From Baylisascaris procyonis (lineage: Eukaryota; Nematoda; Chromadorea; Rhabditida; Ascarididae), in NCBI GenBank assembly GCA_037389465.1, contig JAZARR010000159.1:2964501-3028500 (forward strand): a stretch of DNA of 64,000 nt. The letters are read 5' to 3'. The first letter of the stretch is position 1; the number at the start of each line of letters is the position of its first letter. A model generated the notes under the pieces. The model was not told the origin of the DNA. It did not search any database and saw only the letters and a list, made by a program, of their open reading frames with translations. Below, one piece after another: positions 23,209-35,790 of this stretch. A program made the translations under genes and the position numbers.

Positions 23209-26200
23209 GATCCTCTAATTACTGCTATTCCGTCCACGTAACTATAGCGTAATTCGTTGATCAGTTTTTAAACGATGCTGATAACATTAACAGTTATTTC
23301 ACGACTAGCCATTGTCTCATTGTAAGGAGTGATCCGTAAATTATAGATCAGTTGTTTTCGCGCAGAGTGGAGAAGCAGTAGCATAAGAAAGAGCAAACAG
23401 TAAGGCAGAGGGGAAAACACCACAGCGAGGGGTGGTGAGGGGGGGGGGGGGGAAGGGAGGGAAGACGACATCGCTCCGACAAAGCATAGGGACGGGTTCT
23501 GGCAGGGTTCTGTTGCACCAGCTCCGCGCCAATGAACACCGGCACATCGCGCCCAAGCCACTTCGCGGCGCAACCGCGCACCGCTACGGCCCGACCCAAC
23601 CATCGCAAGGACGACACCTCAAGTGAAAAGCTAAAAGCACACCGGCTGCTGTAAGCAAATACGCTCTCCTTTTGCACGCATCAACCCTTGCCTCAGTGCA
23701 CTTGTAGAGAATTTGCTCTCTCTTATGATCATCACTTTTCTGCTCTACCCGAAAGCAGTTGATCCACAGTTTTATGGTCAGTCATTGCATCGTCGTTGAC
23801 ACGTCATGACGAGCGGGAGGCGGAAGGGGTTGGGGGTGGGGGAGAGCTATACATTGCATTGCAAAGCGTCTCTATATGCTCACAGAGGAAACGAATTGCC
23901 GAGCCGGAAACTTCTACTTCATGCGATCGATCGGCAACTTAACAGCTCGAGACGGCGGAGCAGAGGTACTAGTGGATCTGGACGCCTAACATGTATATGT
24001 TGAAACCGATCGCAAGTCAACGAGAATGCTATCGCATTGAATTACGCATATGTTTCACATTATTTCGATGGCCTGCTTGACGGGGCTGCAGCGAAATGAA
24101 AACGCACGTGTCATCTGTTTGCATGCTCGAAGAATGGCTACCCTCGACAAAGCCATATATTCCCTTAGACCCCGAGTTTCCGCGTATAGAACACATTACC
24201 AGGAAATGTTATTAAAGCCGCAGATGTGTCTGCATTTTCTTACTGCCTGAAACACTCCGATCTCCATGTCGTCGCCGATCTCAAGTATTGATTGATTTCG
24301 GATAATCAGTCATGTATCATTTAGTATTATTCTTAATTATTCATAGGCATTTTTTCGTTTCAATTCATTCGGGAATAAAGTGATTAATTATTGATTGAAG
24401 TATCCAACATTGTGGTAAGATTTATTGGGATAAGGCAACCAAATTACCATTAAGCTTCATAGTTTTGGATTTTATAGGCTTTTGAGCACTATGGTGCTGA
24501 ACATCATGCACTTGGATAGCACTTCCTAGGGAGATCAGTTCCTCTGTAGATATGCTGGCGATTCCTTGAAAATTTTTTGCATACTGCCTACGTTTTCCAT
24601 AGCGCCATGGGCATCCGTAACTATAGTTCTGATCGAGTAATTAAAAATCGCCAAATGTTCGCACACGTAAAGTGCGAGGTATACGCAGGTGTTTTCCAAG
24701 ATCACGTGCGATGTGATGAATAAATCACTCATATAAGCAGCTTTACAAAGTACCGAGGGCCTTGCTGGAATCTGTTGTTTGATGTCTAAACATTTGTTCA
24801 GGCTGTATATATGTGAAGGCAGTAATCTTCGTGGTCACTGTAGCTGAGTTCTGCACGCTTCCGTCGATTAATGTAAAGGCTATCGGGCGTCGCATATCCT
24901 TTACACGCTACCACTTAAGTGATCATCCATCCTTCATTTCTTCTCAATCGACTTGCACGAATTGCAGCATCAGTAATCGAGCTTAGCAAAATCACTCGCA
25001 CAATATGTGACATTGAAAATATTAGAAACATTTTCAATCTTGCCATTTCCTAATTGGGAAGCAACATATCTTGCGGAATGTTCAACGCTCCGAATGATCT
25101 TGCATTAAGGAAGTCAATGCAAGAGAATAATATTGCAATGTGGTAAATGGCGGAGTTTTGAGGCACCAGAGATAAACTCCTTCCTGGTGCTATTCTTGAT
25201 CTTTTTCGTTGAGGAATATTTTTTAGTGAATCGTCATTCACTTTAGCTGAATTCCGTGAAAGAGTGGTAGTCAGGTTTCATAAACGACCTTATGATATAA
25301 AATTCAACAATTTTTGAAAAAAAAAAACTTTGCAACAGTACGGTTGAAAAATGTTTTGAATATCGAAATTACAAGAAAGAAATTTCAATTTTGAGTTAGC
25401 AAATATATTTGCTAATTTTTTGAGAATGTTTGAGATGGTTGTTCAATTTTCTGATGCGACATTTGGAATCAATAAATATGCATTTGAAAAAATCATATCT
25501 CCACTGCATTGACGAAGAAATGCTAGCAACAGCAATACATCACGCTCTTTTGGCTATGTCCTAAGAAAACAACATTCATTCAAGTGAAATCATGACCGGG
25601 GTGGTCCTATACGTCACAACATCTGCAGGTGCGTTGTTTGTAGAGTCGATATGGTTTTGAACGCCATCTAGCTATTATCTGCCATGCAAGTTTGTGACGT
25701 TGCAATCAGCAGTTGCTTTTGCGAATTGTAGGGATCAGAGACAGGAAACAAGTGATGGCACGTTGAAGTTGAAATTGAGGCAAACAAGGTTCGTCACGTT
25801 GAAGTCAAAGTGTGTCGCATCACTTTCCCATGTATTAGCACTGAGATGACAATAAAATTTCCATGCGATTGGTAAATAGTCTTTGGAATAACCTCGAGTG
25901 AAAAATGAAAATACTGAAACTGGCGCTGCATGCGTTTTCATAAAATCTTTGCTACCGCAAGATAAGGCCAGTGTGGCTCACACATGTCTTTTCTCATGAA
26001 CATCGAAAACTGCTGCTATGGAATTCGAGATACGATTCATATTCTACGATATGTCTTCACCCCAAACTTGATTTCAATTTACGGTACTTATATGTTCTCA
26101 ATAGTTCAATCCTAATAGAAATTGCTTGTAAAACTCACCGTATCCCTTGAAACAACAATACTCAAGTCACCTTTTGAAATGGACATTACAAAAAGCAGTC

Positions 26201-26857
26201 GCTATACGAGGAAAAGATTCGGAATGGTCGAACAACATCTATGTTTGCTGCTTTGTTTTTTGAAATACTTGAGCTCATGGTTCATCCACGATTATGCATC
26301 TTTAAAAAAATAGTTCCCACCCATACTGTGACAAATCAGACAGGATTATTTCGCACCTATTTACATGTATGATCAACTGATTGATGATCATCTCACAGAA
26401 ATAATATGAGCAGCTGAAGCAGGTTTGTGCGAGCGAGATTTCGTCACACGTTGCACTATATTTCTTGATAAATTTATACTGCCGGTGTGGGAAATATTGG
26501 TACGACCTTGTTAAGATTTCTTCTCTTCTGTTAATTACCGCATTCGGCGCTATGTGCACGCTTACTAGAACAGCTACGAGCCATCGCGAGCAATCTAAAC
26601 ATAACCACCTCTGTCCTGAATTTTGCCGTATGCTTAAATGTGCTCACACCTCAGCTAATAACTTGTTGACGTTTCTTAATGACGATTTGCAGCGCTATTC
26701 GCAACACTTTCGCACGGAGCTTTTTGCGGTAGAGCGCATTGCTGAATTTTTGAAAACATTCGCATGAATGTTGGCTATTTTTGCATGCTACTTGCTTCAG
26801 CTGCGAATATCACAGAAATCGAGAAAGTAAGCAACAGAATGCACAAAATATATGTCT
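23209..26857. other. intergenic with a GC-rich, G-tract-rich block
   Basis: Positions 23390-24000 are GC-rich, with a 14-G run at 23439-23452 and closely spaced G runs near 23826-23842. Positions 24050-24250 are open (plus) from ATG with coding-like content (ARRMATLDKAIYSLRPRV). 26465-26767 is a 100-codon plus frame lacking an ATG near its hydrophobic start. None can be tied to a gene. Confidence 0.4.
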
Positions 26858-27079
26858 TTAAACAAAGTACTCGTCAGCTTTACTGCACATCTTGTGCAAT
26901 GCCATTTTATTCATTTGATTTTCCTCTTCGGCAGAACGATACTTTGGCGGTGGTATTTGATCAACGAGCGTGTAAGGAGGCGGTGCTTCTCGATTCCTTC
27001 TCTTCCTTTTCCACTTTCTTATCACCCGAATCGTTGATGAAATAGTCAACAAAATTATGACCAATATAGCCCCGAAGCT
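26858..27079 (-). CDS. terminal exon: TM segment and PPxY tail
   Basis: Acceptor TGTAAATTTCAG, phase 0, 73 residues and a stop. Hydrophobic span, then a basic cluster, then PPPY and PPKY. The tail ends SKADEYFV. Confidence 0.75.
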   Translation of the reverse strand, partial: SFGAILVIILLTISSTIRVIRKWKRKRRNREAPPPYTLVDQIPPPKYRSAEEENQMNKMALHKMCSKADEYFV

Positions 27080-29481
27080 CTGAAATTTACAAAAAGATTG
27101 TTCAAGAAAAAGGCTTTACATACGATCGAACGCATTTACTTCCTATTTGATTTTGTCACTTTATCTTAGGCAACCGCCACTGCGATGGCACAGTTATTGG
27201 CCGAAGCCAATTCACTGGAGCAAAACAGATGAAATTTCATGTGCAAAAGTGATAGAGGTACCAATAAAATGACGCTGAATGTACGAACTGCCCAGAATTA
27301 CCTTCGAAAGTGTAAATGTTTGGCTAGTAGTGGCCAGTCTTGTTATTAAGACTTTAAAGCATCAATGGTGAGTGTTTTCTTTGTATGCGAAACCTCTTTT
27401 AGTGGGGTCTTGGTCATATAAATGGTCACTTTCTTCTTAGACGTTGAATACGTTTCTAAATGCAGATTCCTTCTTATTGCAGTGTCATTACGAAAGAACT
27501 TTTTGTTCATTTCTGGGTAACAGAATAAATCACTAGGCACTTTCGATGCCATATGAGTTCTACTACGTAGCTCGAGCTGGGCAAAGCGGACGAACATGAG
27601 GTGTTAGAACAGGTGACACAACAGTAGAAGTTGAAATTGATTGATTCGGCAAGCAAAGATTAACAGGTCGTCCTGGATCATATACCAAGATCCGTATGCC
27701 GTCAGAAAAGGCGGGTGGTTTTTTTCAGTCATTTCGTTACAGAAATAAGATGAACAGTTCGTTTACACTGAAAACATTCTCAGAAGCGTGTAGTAGAAAA
27801 GGATTCAATACCCGAAAACGAGAGAGAGAAAAGTGAGTAAATTTGTGCAAATGAAATATACACGTGACCTTTAGAAAGAGAATTTTTTATACGATCCTTT
27901 CAGACTAGAGGTTCCTTAAAAGGAAGCAGCCTTCTACAGAACGTTGTAGGTAAGTGTGCTATTTGATTATGCGAGCAAATTTCTATGCCAATTTGCAAAT
28001 TTTTGTCAGCAGTGTTTTATTTTTCTCCTTGCGAGAAGATTTCCATCCCATTCCATATGTTTATTAGAAAAATACCTAAATATGCAAAGTCAAAATGTTT
28101 ACTGAAAAGTTGAAAATTTATAACGAACTCTTTATTGCTCTACAATTGTCGAATTGATGGTTTATACTGCTTCGAACAAATTGCTTCATATAAATGCACA
28201 TCAAAAATATTCATCCACAAATCCACAAACATGGCAAACGCAGTAATCCTCGCCACTGTGACAAAATTAGCTTTGGCCTTAGCGCTTAAGTGATGTTATA
28301 GTTTGAGGGAACATTCCACGAAAGCTTATTTCTTACTGTGAATACAAGAGCCTACGGGGTAACGGTTGAATAGAAACAATCAAAGCTGATCAGAAAATCA
28401 ACTTCTTCAAGTATTTCTTTCTTTTTCATTCAACCGTATTTTCGTCCATTTCGTTTTCTACTTTTGTTCCCAACCTCATTCTCATTTTCACCCTATCAAG
28501 CATTTCTTTTCATTCAACCATTCGCTCGCGCATTCGAAAATATTTCAACCCTAAATGAGCGCTGGAAAAGGAATAATAAGAGTGCCGAAAATTGTTGATT
28601 AATTTTTGTAAGTACCATGGAAAAAATGATCTTTGATTCGCTAAGAAAACAGCAGTTTTTGCATACGCAAGTTTTGGAACTTTGAACGATTTCTGCATAG
28701 TTTTTAATAGTGAAGAAGGGGTCAGAAGTGACCTGAAATCGATGAGTTATATTTCTCATAGTATCACTCACTTTTCCAAAATACAAAAATTGCATAAGCG
28801 AGTATAATGAAAAGCACCGTGTTGCAAGTAATACTGCTGACAAACAAATGAAAACTCTGAACGACTGCTGCACAAACTTTTTTGCGTCAATGCCTCAACG
28901 TTTTTCCACCTGCACAGCTTCTCCGAATCAAAGTTCACTTCCCAACACTAATGATAATCGCTCATCGATCGAATTTTGATCTAAAGGGTCGACTTCTACC
29001 AATCAAAATTCAATTTCGGTAATTTTCGGTTTTTTATCATAATCGGAATTTGGGTTTCTATTGCAGGTTTTCAGCCGATTGCCGGCCAAAGGAAATTTTG
29101 CTCGGTCAGCATCACTATCCGCTATCAGTACTTACTAGCGTTACATTTCCTGCTATGTTGTAATGAATGGTTGGTTAGTGCACTTTTAGTGGAATGTGAG
29201 AAATTCAGTGATTAGTGAGGTGAAAATAAACAAACGAAAGGTGAAATACAAAACGAACAACCACGATATAGATACGTGGCAAGAAGGTGAGTGAACGTTC
29301 GTCGATTGCGGTGACTGTCGACAAGGTGCATTGCTGTCCCCAAAAGCCATCGATGCAATGCTCACAGAATGGAGGCGCAAAATTTGCATAACACTCACAA
29401 AGACGTGTGATCACGTTGACTCGACCATGCGATCCACACACTGGCCATTCGCAATTGTCACCCTGGTAGTTGGGCATGCAC
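26858..29481 (-). CDS. single-pass membrane protein with EGF-like module and PPxY tail (C-terminal exons)
   Basis: Minus-strand exons: 29481-29316 (EGF-like), possibly 28732-28667, 27576-27394 and 27079-26858 (TM, tail, stop). The EGF block reads CMPNYQGDNCEWPVCGSH, then RLCECYANFAPPFCEHC and GFWGQQC: the end of one EGF repeat and a second laminin/EGF-type repeat. 27576-27394 is 61 codons in phase 0 at both ends, after a pyrimidine-rich CTTTGCCCAG. The last exon begins SFGAILVIILLTISS (membrane span), then a stop-transfer RKWKRKRRNR, then APPPYTLV and IPPPKYR, two PPxY-type motifs known in other proteins to bind WW domains of NEDD4-family ubiquitin ligases. It is therefore likely a plasma-membrane protein with a regulated cytoplasmic tail. 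Exons 5' of 29481 were not found, so the N-terminus is missing. No family is assigned. Confidence 0.65.
27394..27576 (-). CDS. exon just before the TM exon
   Basis: 61 codons, phase 0 at both ends. Reads HMASKVPSDLFCYPEMNKKF, then YSTSKKKVTIYMTKTPLKE before GAG|GTTTCG. Joining to the TM exon puts this stretch immediately outside the membrane. Confidence 0.6.
28667..28732 (-). CDS. possible 22-codon exon
   Basis: After CGATTTCAG the frame reads VTSDPFFTIKNYAEIVQSS and KTC before GTATGC. Phase 0 at both ends fits its neighbours. It is short, so support is limited. A hydrophobic frame at 28867-28771 (NTVLFIILAYAIFVFW, donor GTGAGT) lies just upstream and does not fit the same model. Confidence 0.3.
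29316..29481 (-). CDS. EGF-like exon
   Basis: Acceptor ATCAGCCAG with one carry-in base. Nine cysteines in about 50 residues, in EGF/laminin-EGF spacing. The donor is uncertain (ACA|GTCACC gives phase 0; others are nearby). Confidence 0.7.
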
Positions 29482-31559
29482 CTGGCTGATCATTGCTTAT
29501 AAATTTCTCAACAATAAGGTGTTGGCAATGAATGTAAATGTTAGTTCTGTACGGCTAACGAAAAATTTCCGAGCTTTATGCATTATTATTTCCTTATATA
29601 GTGATACCAGTTGATCAAAATCGACCTACTGGAAACTGCTAAGCGTATCGCACCTGATGAATTCATCAATCGGAAAATTCATCGTTGTACCCTTATGCAA
29701 CAATGTGTTAAATAAGCGACTCTCTTTATCAAACGCTTATTAGGCGCCAAAAATGCATTAAATCGTTATTCGGCACTCAACACTACTCAATGTACTGTTG
29801 CATAAAACAGGGTGGTTAAGTCTCGATGGATCTTTTTGTCTGTTGATGCAATTCTTAATTAATACCAGCGATTAACTAGCCGCCTGCTTTGCAAAAACTT
29901 AATTGGACGGCATTTCGGCTGAAAGCTTGAGGTATATATTCGAACCCTGTCTGCATATATTGCTTTCATTCATTACATACACTGACGAACCGCGATGAAA
30001 GCTGAGTCACTAACGTTGATCGTCTCAGAAAAACATTGGCCAGATCTTAGTCAAAACATTTCTGTTCATCACGTTCAGCCACAGGTTCCTCTGGATCGCG
30101 ACCAGATCATTTTTTATTACATAACAGAATAGAGCTGTTCAGAATAAGGGGTCGGTAAAGATGAGAGATCGATTTCATAGAGACGCGAACATCGCTAAAT
30201 GTCCACGTGATCATCATAAAAGTACAACTCCAGCAAAGATCTCTGCTTCGGCTTCAATGGGCATTTTGAGGGGAAAATTTGCGACTCATGCGACCTTAAT
30301 TGTAGCTACCTAAGCGGAAAATTTTTTCGCATATCATATGTGATACCATGCATTTCAGCATTGGTTCGTTTCGTGATGCCCTATATTGAAGAAATTCAGT
30401 GAATTAATCTGGGGCATAAGCAGATGAAAGAACCGTCTGTCACGAAGGTTTGTCATTTCACATGGTTACCAGCAGGTGGTTTGGTTACCATATGATATGC
30501 ATCATTGTAGGCTTTCAAAAGTTTGTGCGTTGAGCGTTTGTTGCACTTACTACGCGACACCATTAAATGTTTTTGAATTATTTGCTTTATGTGCACCTAA
30601 ACTATAAGACTCTGTCGAGTGGTAGGGCAGATGTTGCTCCTGAGCTAGTTTGAAAGAAATACTGGCAGATCCGCAAATAGAATTTTTTCTAGGGTGGGGA
30701 GATCGAAAAAGGAAGGGCGTGTAATGGATGCAGAAATTTGTAATGGACGTGGCTGATATCATCATATTATATTAAATACTAGTATAACAACAGTAACAAA
30801 CATTTATATGCGCTATTTCAGAATTTACGTTAGGAGGGCGTATTATTAGGGAGGAAAACGAGTCCCTTAGCCTCTAAAACTCGAGAGGGAAGTCAGTCAA
30901 AGAGAGGAAGATTATTGAAGGGAACAATAAGGCAAATACATCATTTAAAAAAAAACTGACGCTACCGTAGTGAATTCCGCAGAAAATGCAGGGAAATTCG
31001 ACTTTAAAGAATAGGATGAGATCTGAGAATAGTTGCTTGCAAATTATACGATAATCGATGTGATGAAGTTTGTGCTCGGCACCTTACGATGCATGTGTTT
31101 CAAACGCGATAGTGCTATGATGAGTTGCTAACGATGTGTTTATTAATTGATGAGGTGAGGTACTCATAATGGAATATTTCGAATGCGCTCTTTACGCTCA
31201 TTGATAAGCAACTAATGAATTCTTTCTGCATTAAAGCACTTTTTTGAGGTGTAATATCGCATTATGGTTTTATGTGAAGACTTGTCCTCGTTGATCTCCA
31301 ACACCATTCTAATGATGTCGTTGAGAGATATAATTGCAATAGTTAAGAGCAGTACGTAGGCAGTGCTTACCATTACTTACAAATTTTATGCCTAAAAAGC
31401 GTTTTGACTTGTTGATGGATAGACTCATGGATAGAAACGTTAGCTGAAATGGTGTGCGTGAACTTTATTGCATCAGTTGATTCTGTTTTCTTCTAGTTTC
31501 AATGGGTAAAGCTTGGGCTGTAATTGGCATGAAAGTGAAATAATTTCTGAGATCATCAG
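29482..31559. other. no gene recognised
   Basis: This should hold further 5' exons of the EGF/PPxY gene or intergenic DNA. I could not identify any cysteine-rich minus-strand exon here. Confidence 0.35.
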
Positions 31560-33600
31560 TTTTTCTCTAGTGGCGATAGCAAGGGCTCTGAAACTTTCAG
31601 TAATCTCAGAGAAAAGTGTTTTCATCATTATCAATCAGCGAGCATGTGAAAACAAGGTCCTTGACCTGTTGCTGAGCGATAATACTCCTATCATCACAGA
31701 ACGTGAGCCGATCTCTTTACAAAAATTGCATTGATCACTTCTGGTCTTGTTCCAGTGTTGCATCCACTATGGCTGGCTTAGGGTGACATTGTGTTGCCAT
31801 TGGCAAAAAAGATAGCGAAACTGGGAGCTATCGGGGAACTTAGGCAGATGCTTAGTGAAGCGTTTGGAGGAGTTGATTGGCAGGTTTATAAGTATTATCA
31901 ACGAGATGATTGACTTATTGGCCCTCGCGAAAATGTGTTTTAATAGTGCTATGCCTGATTGTGTTCAGCCTTTAATTACCAAACAATGCTTTCTTCGGAA
32001 CGATAGGAAAGGCCAGGAGGGAGAATTGCTTTACTGATGTTCTCATACGGCTAATCACAAGTGATGCAAAGGTGAGCCGAAAACATTGAAAATCGATTAA
32101 TCTGTTTTGGAAACCGCTGTTATTCTCCGAATGTATAGACAAAAAAAATTGAAAAATCACTGCAACATTGGAAAGTCAAAGATTTTTACGATTGAACTCA
32201 TCAGGAGCGAGCAAATACAATGTGACTATTTCTCACCTCTCTTTGAGAACATTTTAAAAAGAAATGGTGGAAATCTGCCTGCTTTCTCGGTGAGAATTGG
32301 CACAATTGCAGTTAAGGAGAAAGTGATTAAAGATTATATTTGACAAGTTCCCAACCGAGTTTCTCTAATGTTGGTTAGAAGGTTATAACCGGGTTATTCT
32401 ATCACCTCAGCTACTTATTTAGGCAGAGTATAACAGATGGTTCACTTCCTGAAGGTTGGAAATCAGCTGTTGTACGCCTCTTTCTAAAGTAACCTCCCTA
32501 TGATGTTTCAGATTACCTTCCGATTAGCCTGACATTTGCTATCTGTGAACTACTTAAAATCGTCATCAAGAATGCGATTTTTGAACACTAAAAGTTGAGT
32601 GGCAGTCTATGTTCTAATCAAGTCAGATGCTCGCCGGTAGATCACCTAAGTCGCAACCTGTGCCGTAATTTTCTGATTGTTAGAAATAGTTTGACTGATA
32701 AACATCACTATGATGCAGTTTACGTCAACTTTGCCAAATCATTCAACACACTAGATCAAAATAAACCTCTACATGAAGCTAACAATGTGGTGCTCAGTGA
32801 GAAGTAGGATTATTGATAAAAAGTTTCCTTAGTGGTCCTTACTTCGAAATCAATGTAGTTGACAGACTTTTTGAGATCTGCGAAGTTATTAATGGTGCAT
32901 CGGAGAGAACCTTTCTAAGAGCGCTTTTATGCGTATAGCAGGGTGAGAAATTGTACTATTCATGCGGGCTTTATGAGGATGATTTTAAAGTTTATGGGAC
33001 ATTTTGTGAAATACCACCTTGTAGCTATGAAATGTGTCTGACTTGCTAGCAATAGATAATTGCCCAAATACCTGACAGCTAAATATATCTGATGAAGAGT
33101 GCCATGTATGGCCTATTACCATCGTTTACAACTGTTTTTTCGACTTTCATCTTGCATTCGAATTGCGTTATCATGATTTAAGCGTTCATTTTTGTGGTGG
33201 CACCGGCATGCTTTAGGATTTTGCAACAAGCACATAAAATAGGTAGCTACATTTTACGTGCCGTTCGAAACAGATGTTTGAAGCATTAGTGAGAGGCTTT
33301 TTTAAAGTACTGCCGACTGATTTTGAAGTGCTACACCATCGTCTGGCTCAGATCTAATGCTGGAAATATTCAATCCACCGAAAGGGCACAGCGATGGCTC
33401 ACGAAAACAGCATTCCGTAGGGTTTTTCTGGGAATTTCCCACCCGCCTCAAAAAGCAAAAGACGGAGGTGTTTGATTTTGAATCACCTCGGAGTAGAATT
33501 AACTTCTAGCTTCATCTACTAAAAGATTTTGAAGCATCTTTCTTGGATATCTAGCGTAATAGTATTTTTCCGAATACTCATTTCGCATCTCGCTGTAAAG
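31560..33600 (+). mobile_element. decayed non-LTR (LINE) retrotransposon
   Basis: Reverse-transcriptase signatures appear in order across frames broken by stops and frameshifts. Near 32195 IRSEQIQCDYFSPLFENIL precedes the RT domain. Near 32430 SLPEGWKSAVV and near 32510 DYLPISLTFAICELLK mark RT block 1. Near 32640-32770 PVDHLSRNL and YDAVYVNFAKSFNTLDQ mark the block usually written D-F-K/S-A-F-D. Near 33350-33450 IQSTERAQRWLTKTAFRRV resembles the C-terminal region. This order is typical of the Jockey/CR1 group. A piece near 31850 (AFGGVDWQVYKYY) suggests the endonuclease-RT linker. No intact ORF remains and no target-site duplication was identified. Both ends are approximate. Confidence 0.8.
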
Positions 33601-35575
33601 TGCAACCGTTTTTAGGTGGGGAAACAAGTGAATATACATAATGAAATTATTAAGTCATTCGCGTGCGTACATGGAACATATCGTCGAAACAAATCGCAAT
33701 GTGGAAAACCTTTAGTATTCATTTAAAATGCAAATAAACCTCTACGATCTTTTGTTGAAATCGAGCCTATAATAATTGCTCACTTGCAATGGCTTTCCTA
33801 TTGTCCATATAAATCTGTATTCGGTTTTAGTCGTTTGGATTGCTTTAATTTATCGTGCTGCACTGCTATATTTTTCCTTTTTTTGGGGTGTTGTGATTCT
33901 TTCTTACTTCAGTGCTTCATTATTTTATCTTTTTTCTTAGACTTAGGACATTAAGCAGTGCATCTTGTTCTTTTTATTGCAACTAAGATTATTATCGCCT
34001 TCGTAATATTTGTTTCTCGTTGTCTTTTCTTACAATGCTTCAGTCAATTCACTCATATCTCATTCCTTATTATTATCTTCAAGCTATCCTCATTCTCTCT
34101 TTTAACCTCGTTGTCTTTATTTCACTCTGACTCTCATATGGATGGAGATCATCTATTTGCTAGTGAATCTTAAAAATTCAAAAAGTTTGAGTTGTTGCAC
34201 ATAAGCATACACAAATACACTTGCTATCGTATACTCATTCTGTCATAGTTTTTTTTAAATTTTTTTTTTTTAGATGAAAGTCTTTCTTCATCGTTGCAAC
34301 GCATCATATAACAATGGGAGCAGGACAGACTCACAGGGAATTGGCAAAAAATGTTGCTCCATAGATGAGGGTTGTACTCTGCCTAAATGCTTTAGGTAGG
34401 AGAATTTAGATCGCACAGAAGTGATAGAGGTGGTTGATTACGTATTGTCAAGATAGCCCAACGCATATACGGGAGGGCAAAAAAGAACCGCGAAAGGGCA
34501 CTTCACTTGTTCATATCACTGAAATTAACTGTTATTACGAATGTTGTTTATGTTTCAGTGGTCGCTTCAAGCTGCTTCAATGCTAATTTGCTTACTTGCC
34601 TCACACAATATTTATTCGGCGCCATTTGCATTGCTTCGCTTAAAGGACTATTCTCTACAGTCTCACATAGTGCATTTCTTATTAAATTCTCGTTTCCGTA
34701 TATTTTTTACAAGAGTTACCTATTGGCTTCAATTATGCCACCTTAACTGAAGCATAATTAAGTCATTATATGGTTGAAGATTTGCATTGTACCTGTGGAT
34801 AATTTGAAAAAAAAAATTTTTTTTTCTCTAATCTAATATTTGCTCAATTTTTAAAGAAAATCTATAGAATCACGGTACGGTGCATTTTTTTCGGGAAATA
34901 CAGGAAAAATTTTTCAGGAAAAATTCATTTTCAGGAAATACATTCAAAGGATTGGGGGAATCCGTCAACCTAAACAAATATAAAAAATACTAAGTTCGGG
35001 GAAAAGCACTCTCATAATAAAAAATGATCTGATTAGATACAATTTAAGCAATTGTAAAATGCATCGGCGGATATTTTGATATCTGATTGCTAAGATTTTA
35101 ATACCATTAAGAGATGCTTTAACAATAGAAACGTTCACATGAAACGTCTCAGTGATCCTATAAAATTCTTCTGGGTGTTGTCTTATGCGGTTCGAAAATT
35201 TTTTGAGCCGTTTGATGAAGGGCAAGATGAAAAATTGGGGCAATCAGCCCACTCCACAATGATCCCCGACTTAGAGCAATATTTAGAGCAAGCGGATGAT
35301 AAGTAAAGATTATTTACACGTCAGCAAGTATTTTATTATGGAGAAATCCACCGATGCTTAAGCTCAAAAGATTGTTGTGTTTACTCCATGTTGCAGAAAA
35401 TATTTATTGTATTTGTACGGAAATATTCTGTCTACTTATCGGAAAAGAAGGTGGAGGACGGGAGTGAGGTATAGATTATAGTTTTGCTTATCGCTGGCTT
35501 TGTTCTCTAACGATATGCACTATTCGTGAAAAGAGGGAAATTCCGGAAGCAAAAAACAACTAAAAGCGGTCTTAC
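33601..35575. other. non-coding
   Basis: AT-rich, with short homopolymer runs. A plus frame with ATG at 34579 follows TATGTTTCAG by 20 bases (MLICLLASHNIYSAPF...), but its content is weak. A minus frame at 35243-34965 reads IRQHPEEFYRITETFHV and could be a transposase remnant. Neither is called as a gene. Confidence 0.35.
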
Positions 35576-35790
35576 ACATTATCGTTTTGGTTGGTCGAGG
35601 AGCGAACGTCGAGTAGGAGAGGTGTTGGCAAACGAGCGACTGATGTGAGCTGTGTTCACACGGCTAATGTGCAGCACTATTACAATGCGAATCGAAGCTT
35701 TTGAGGTGTTGTCGAACGCAAGCGGCACCTCGGAATATCACAGGATCGACCGGTCGCTCCCACCGCAGCAGCTTAAACTCATGCCCTCCT
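35576..35790. mobile_element. possible PIF/Harbinger-like terminal region or MITE
   Basis: A locally GC-rich stretch starting GGTCTTACACATTATCG, followed by GAGCGAACGTCGAG, AACGAGCGACTG and GTTCACACGGCTAATG. Strings of this style (a CACAC/ACATTA start followed by repeated GAGCGA) are common at ends of PIF/Harbinger elements. I did not find the matching opposite end or a TWA duplication. Confidence 0.25.

Noticed and set aside
24535..24732. Minus frame with ENVGSMQKIF, reminiscent of the linker after an ABC-transporter membrane domain
   Set aside because: No Walker A or signature motif nearby on that strand and no splice chain; the resemblance is too short.
26465..26767. 100-codon plus frame with a hydrophobic start and CPEFCRMLKC
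   Set aside because: No ATG before the hydrophobic segment and no acceptor; could be chance.
34545..34750. Signal-peptide-like ORF after TATGTTTCAG
   Set aside because: The composition is weak, the hydrophobic start is broken by His and Asn, and no partner exon was found.
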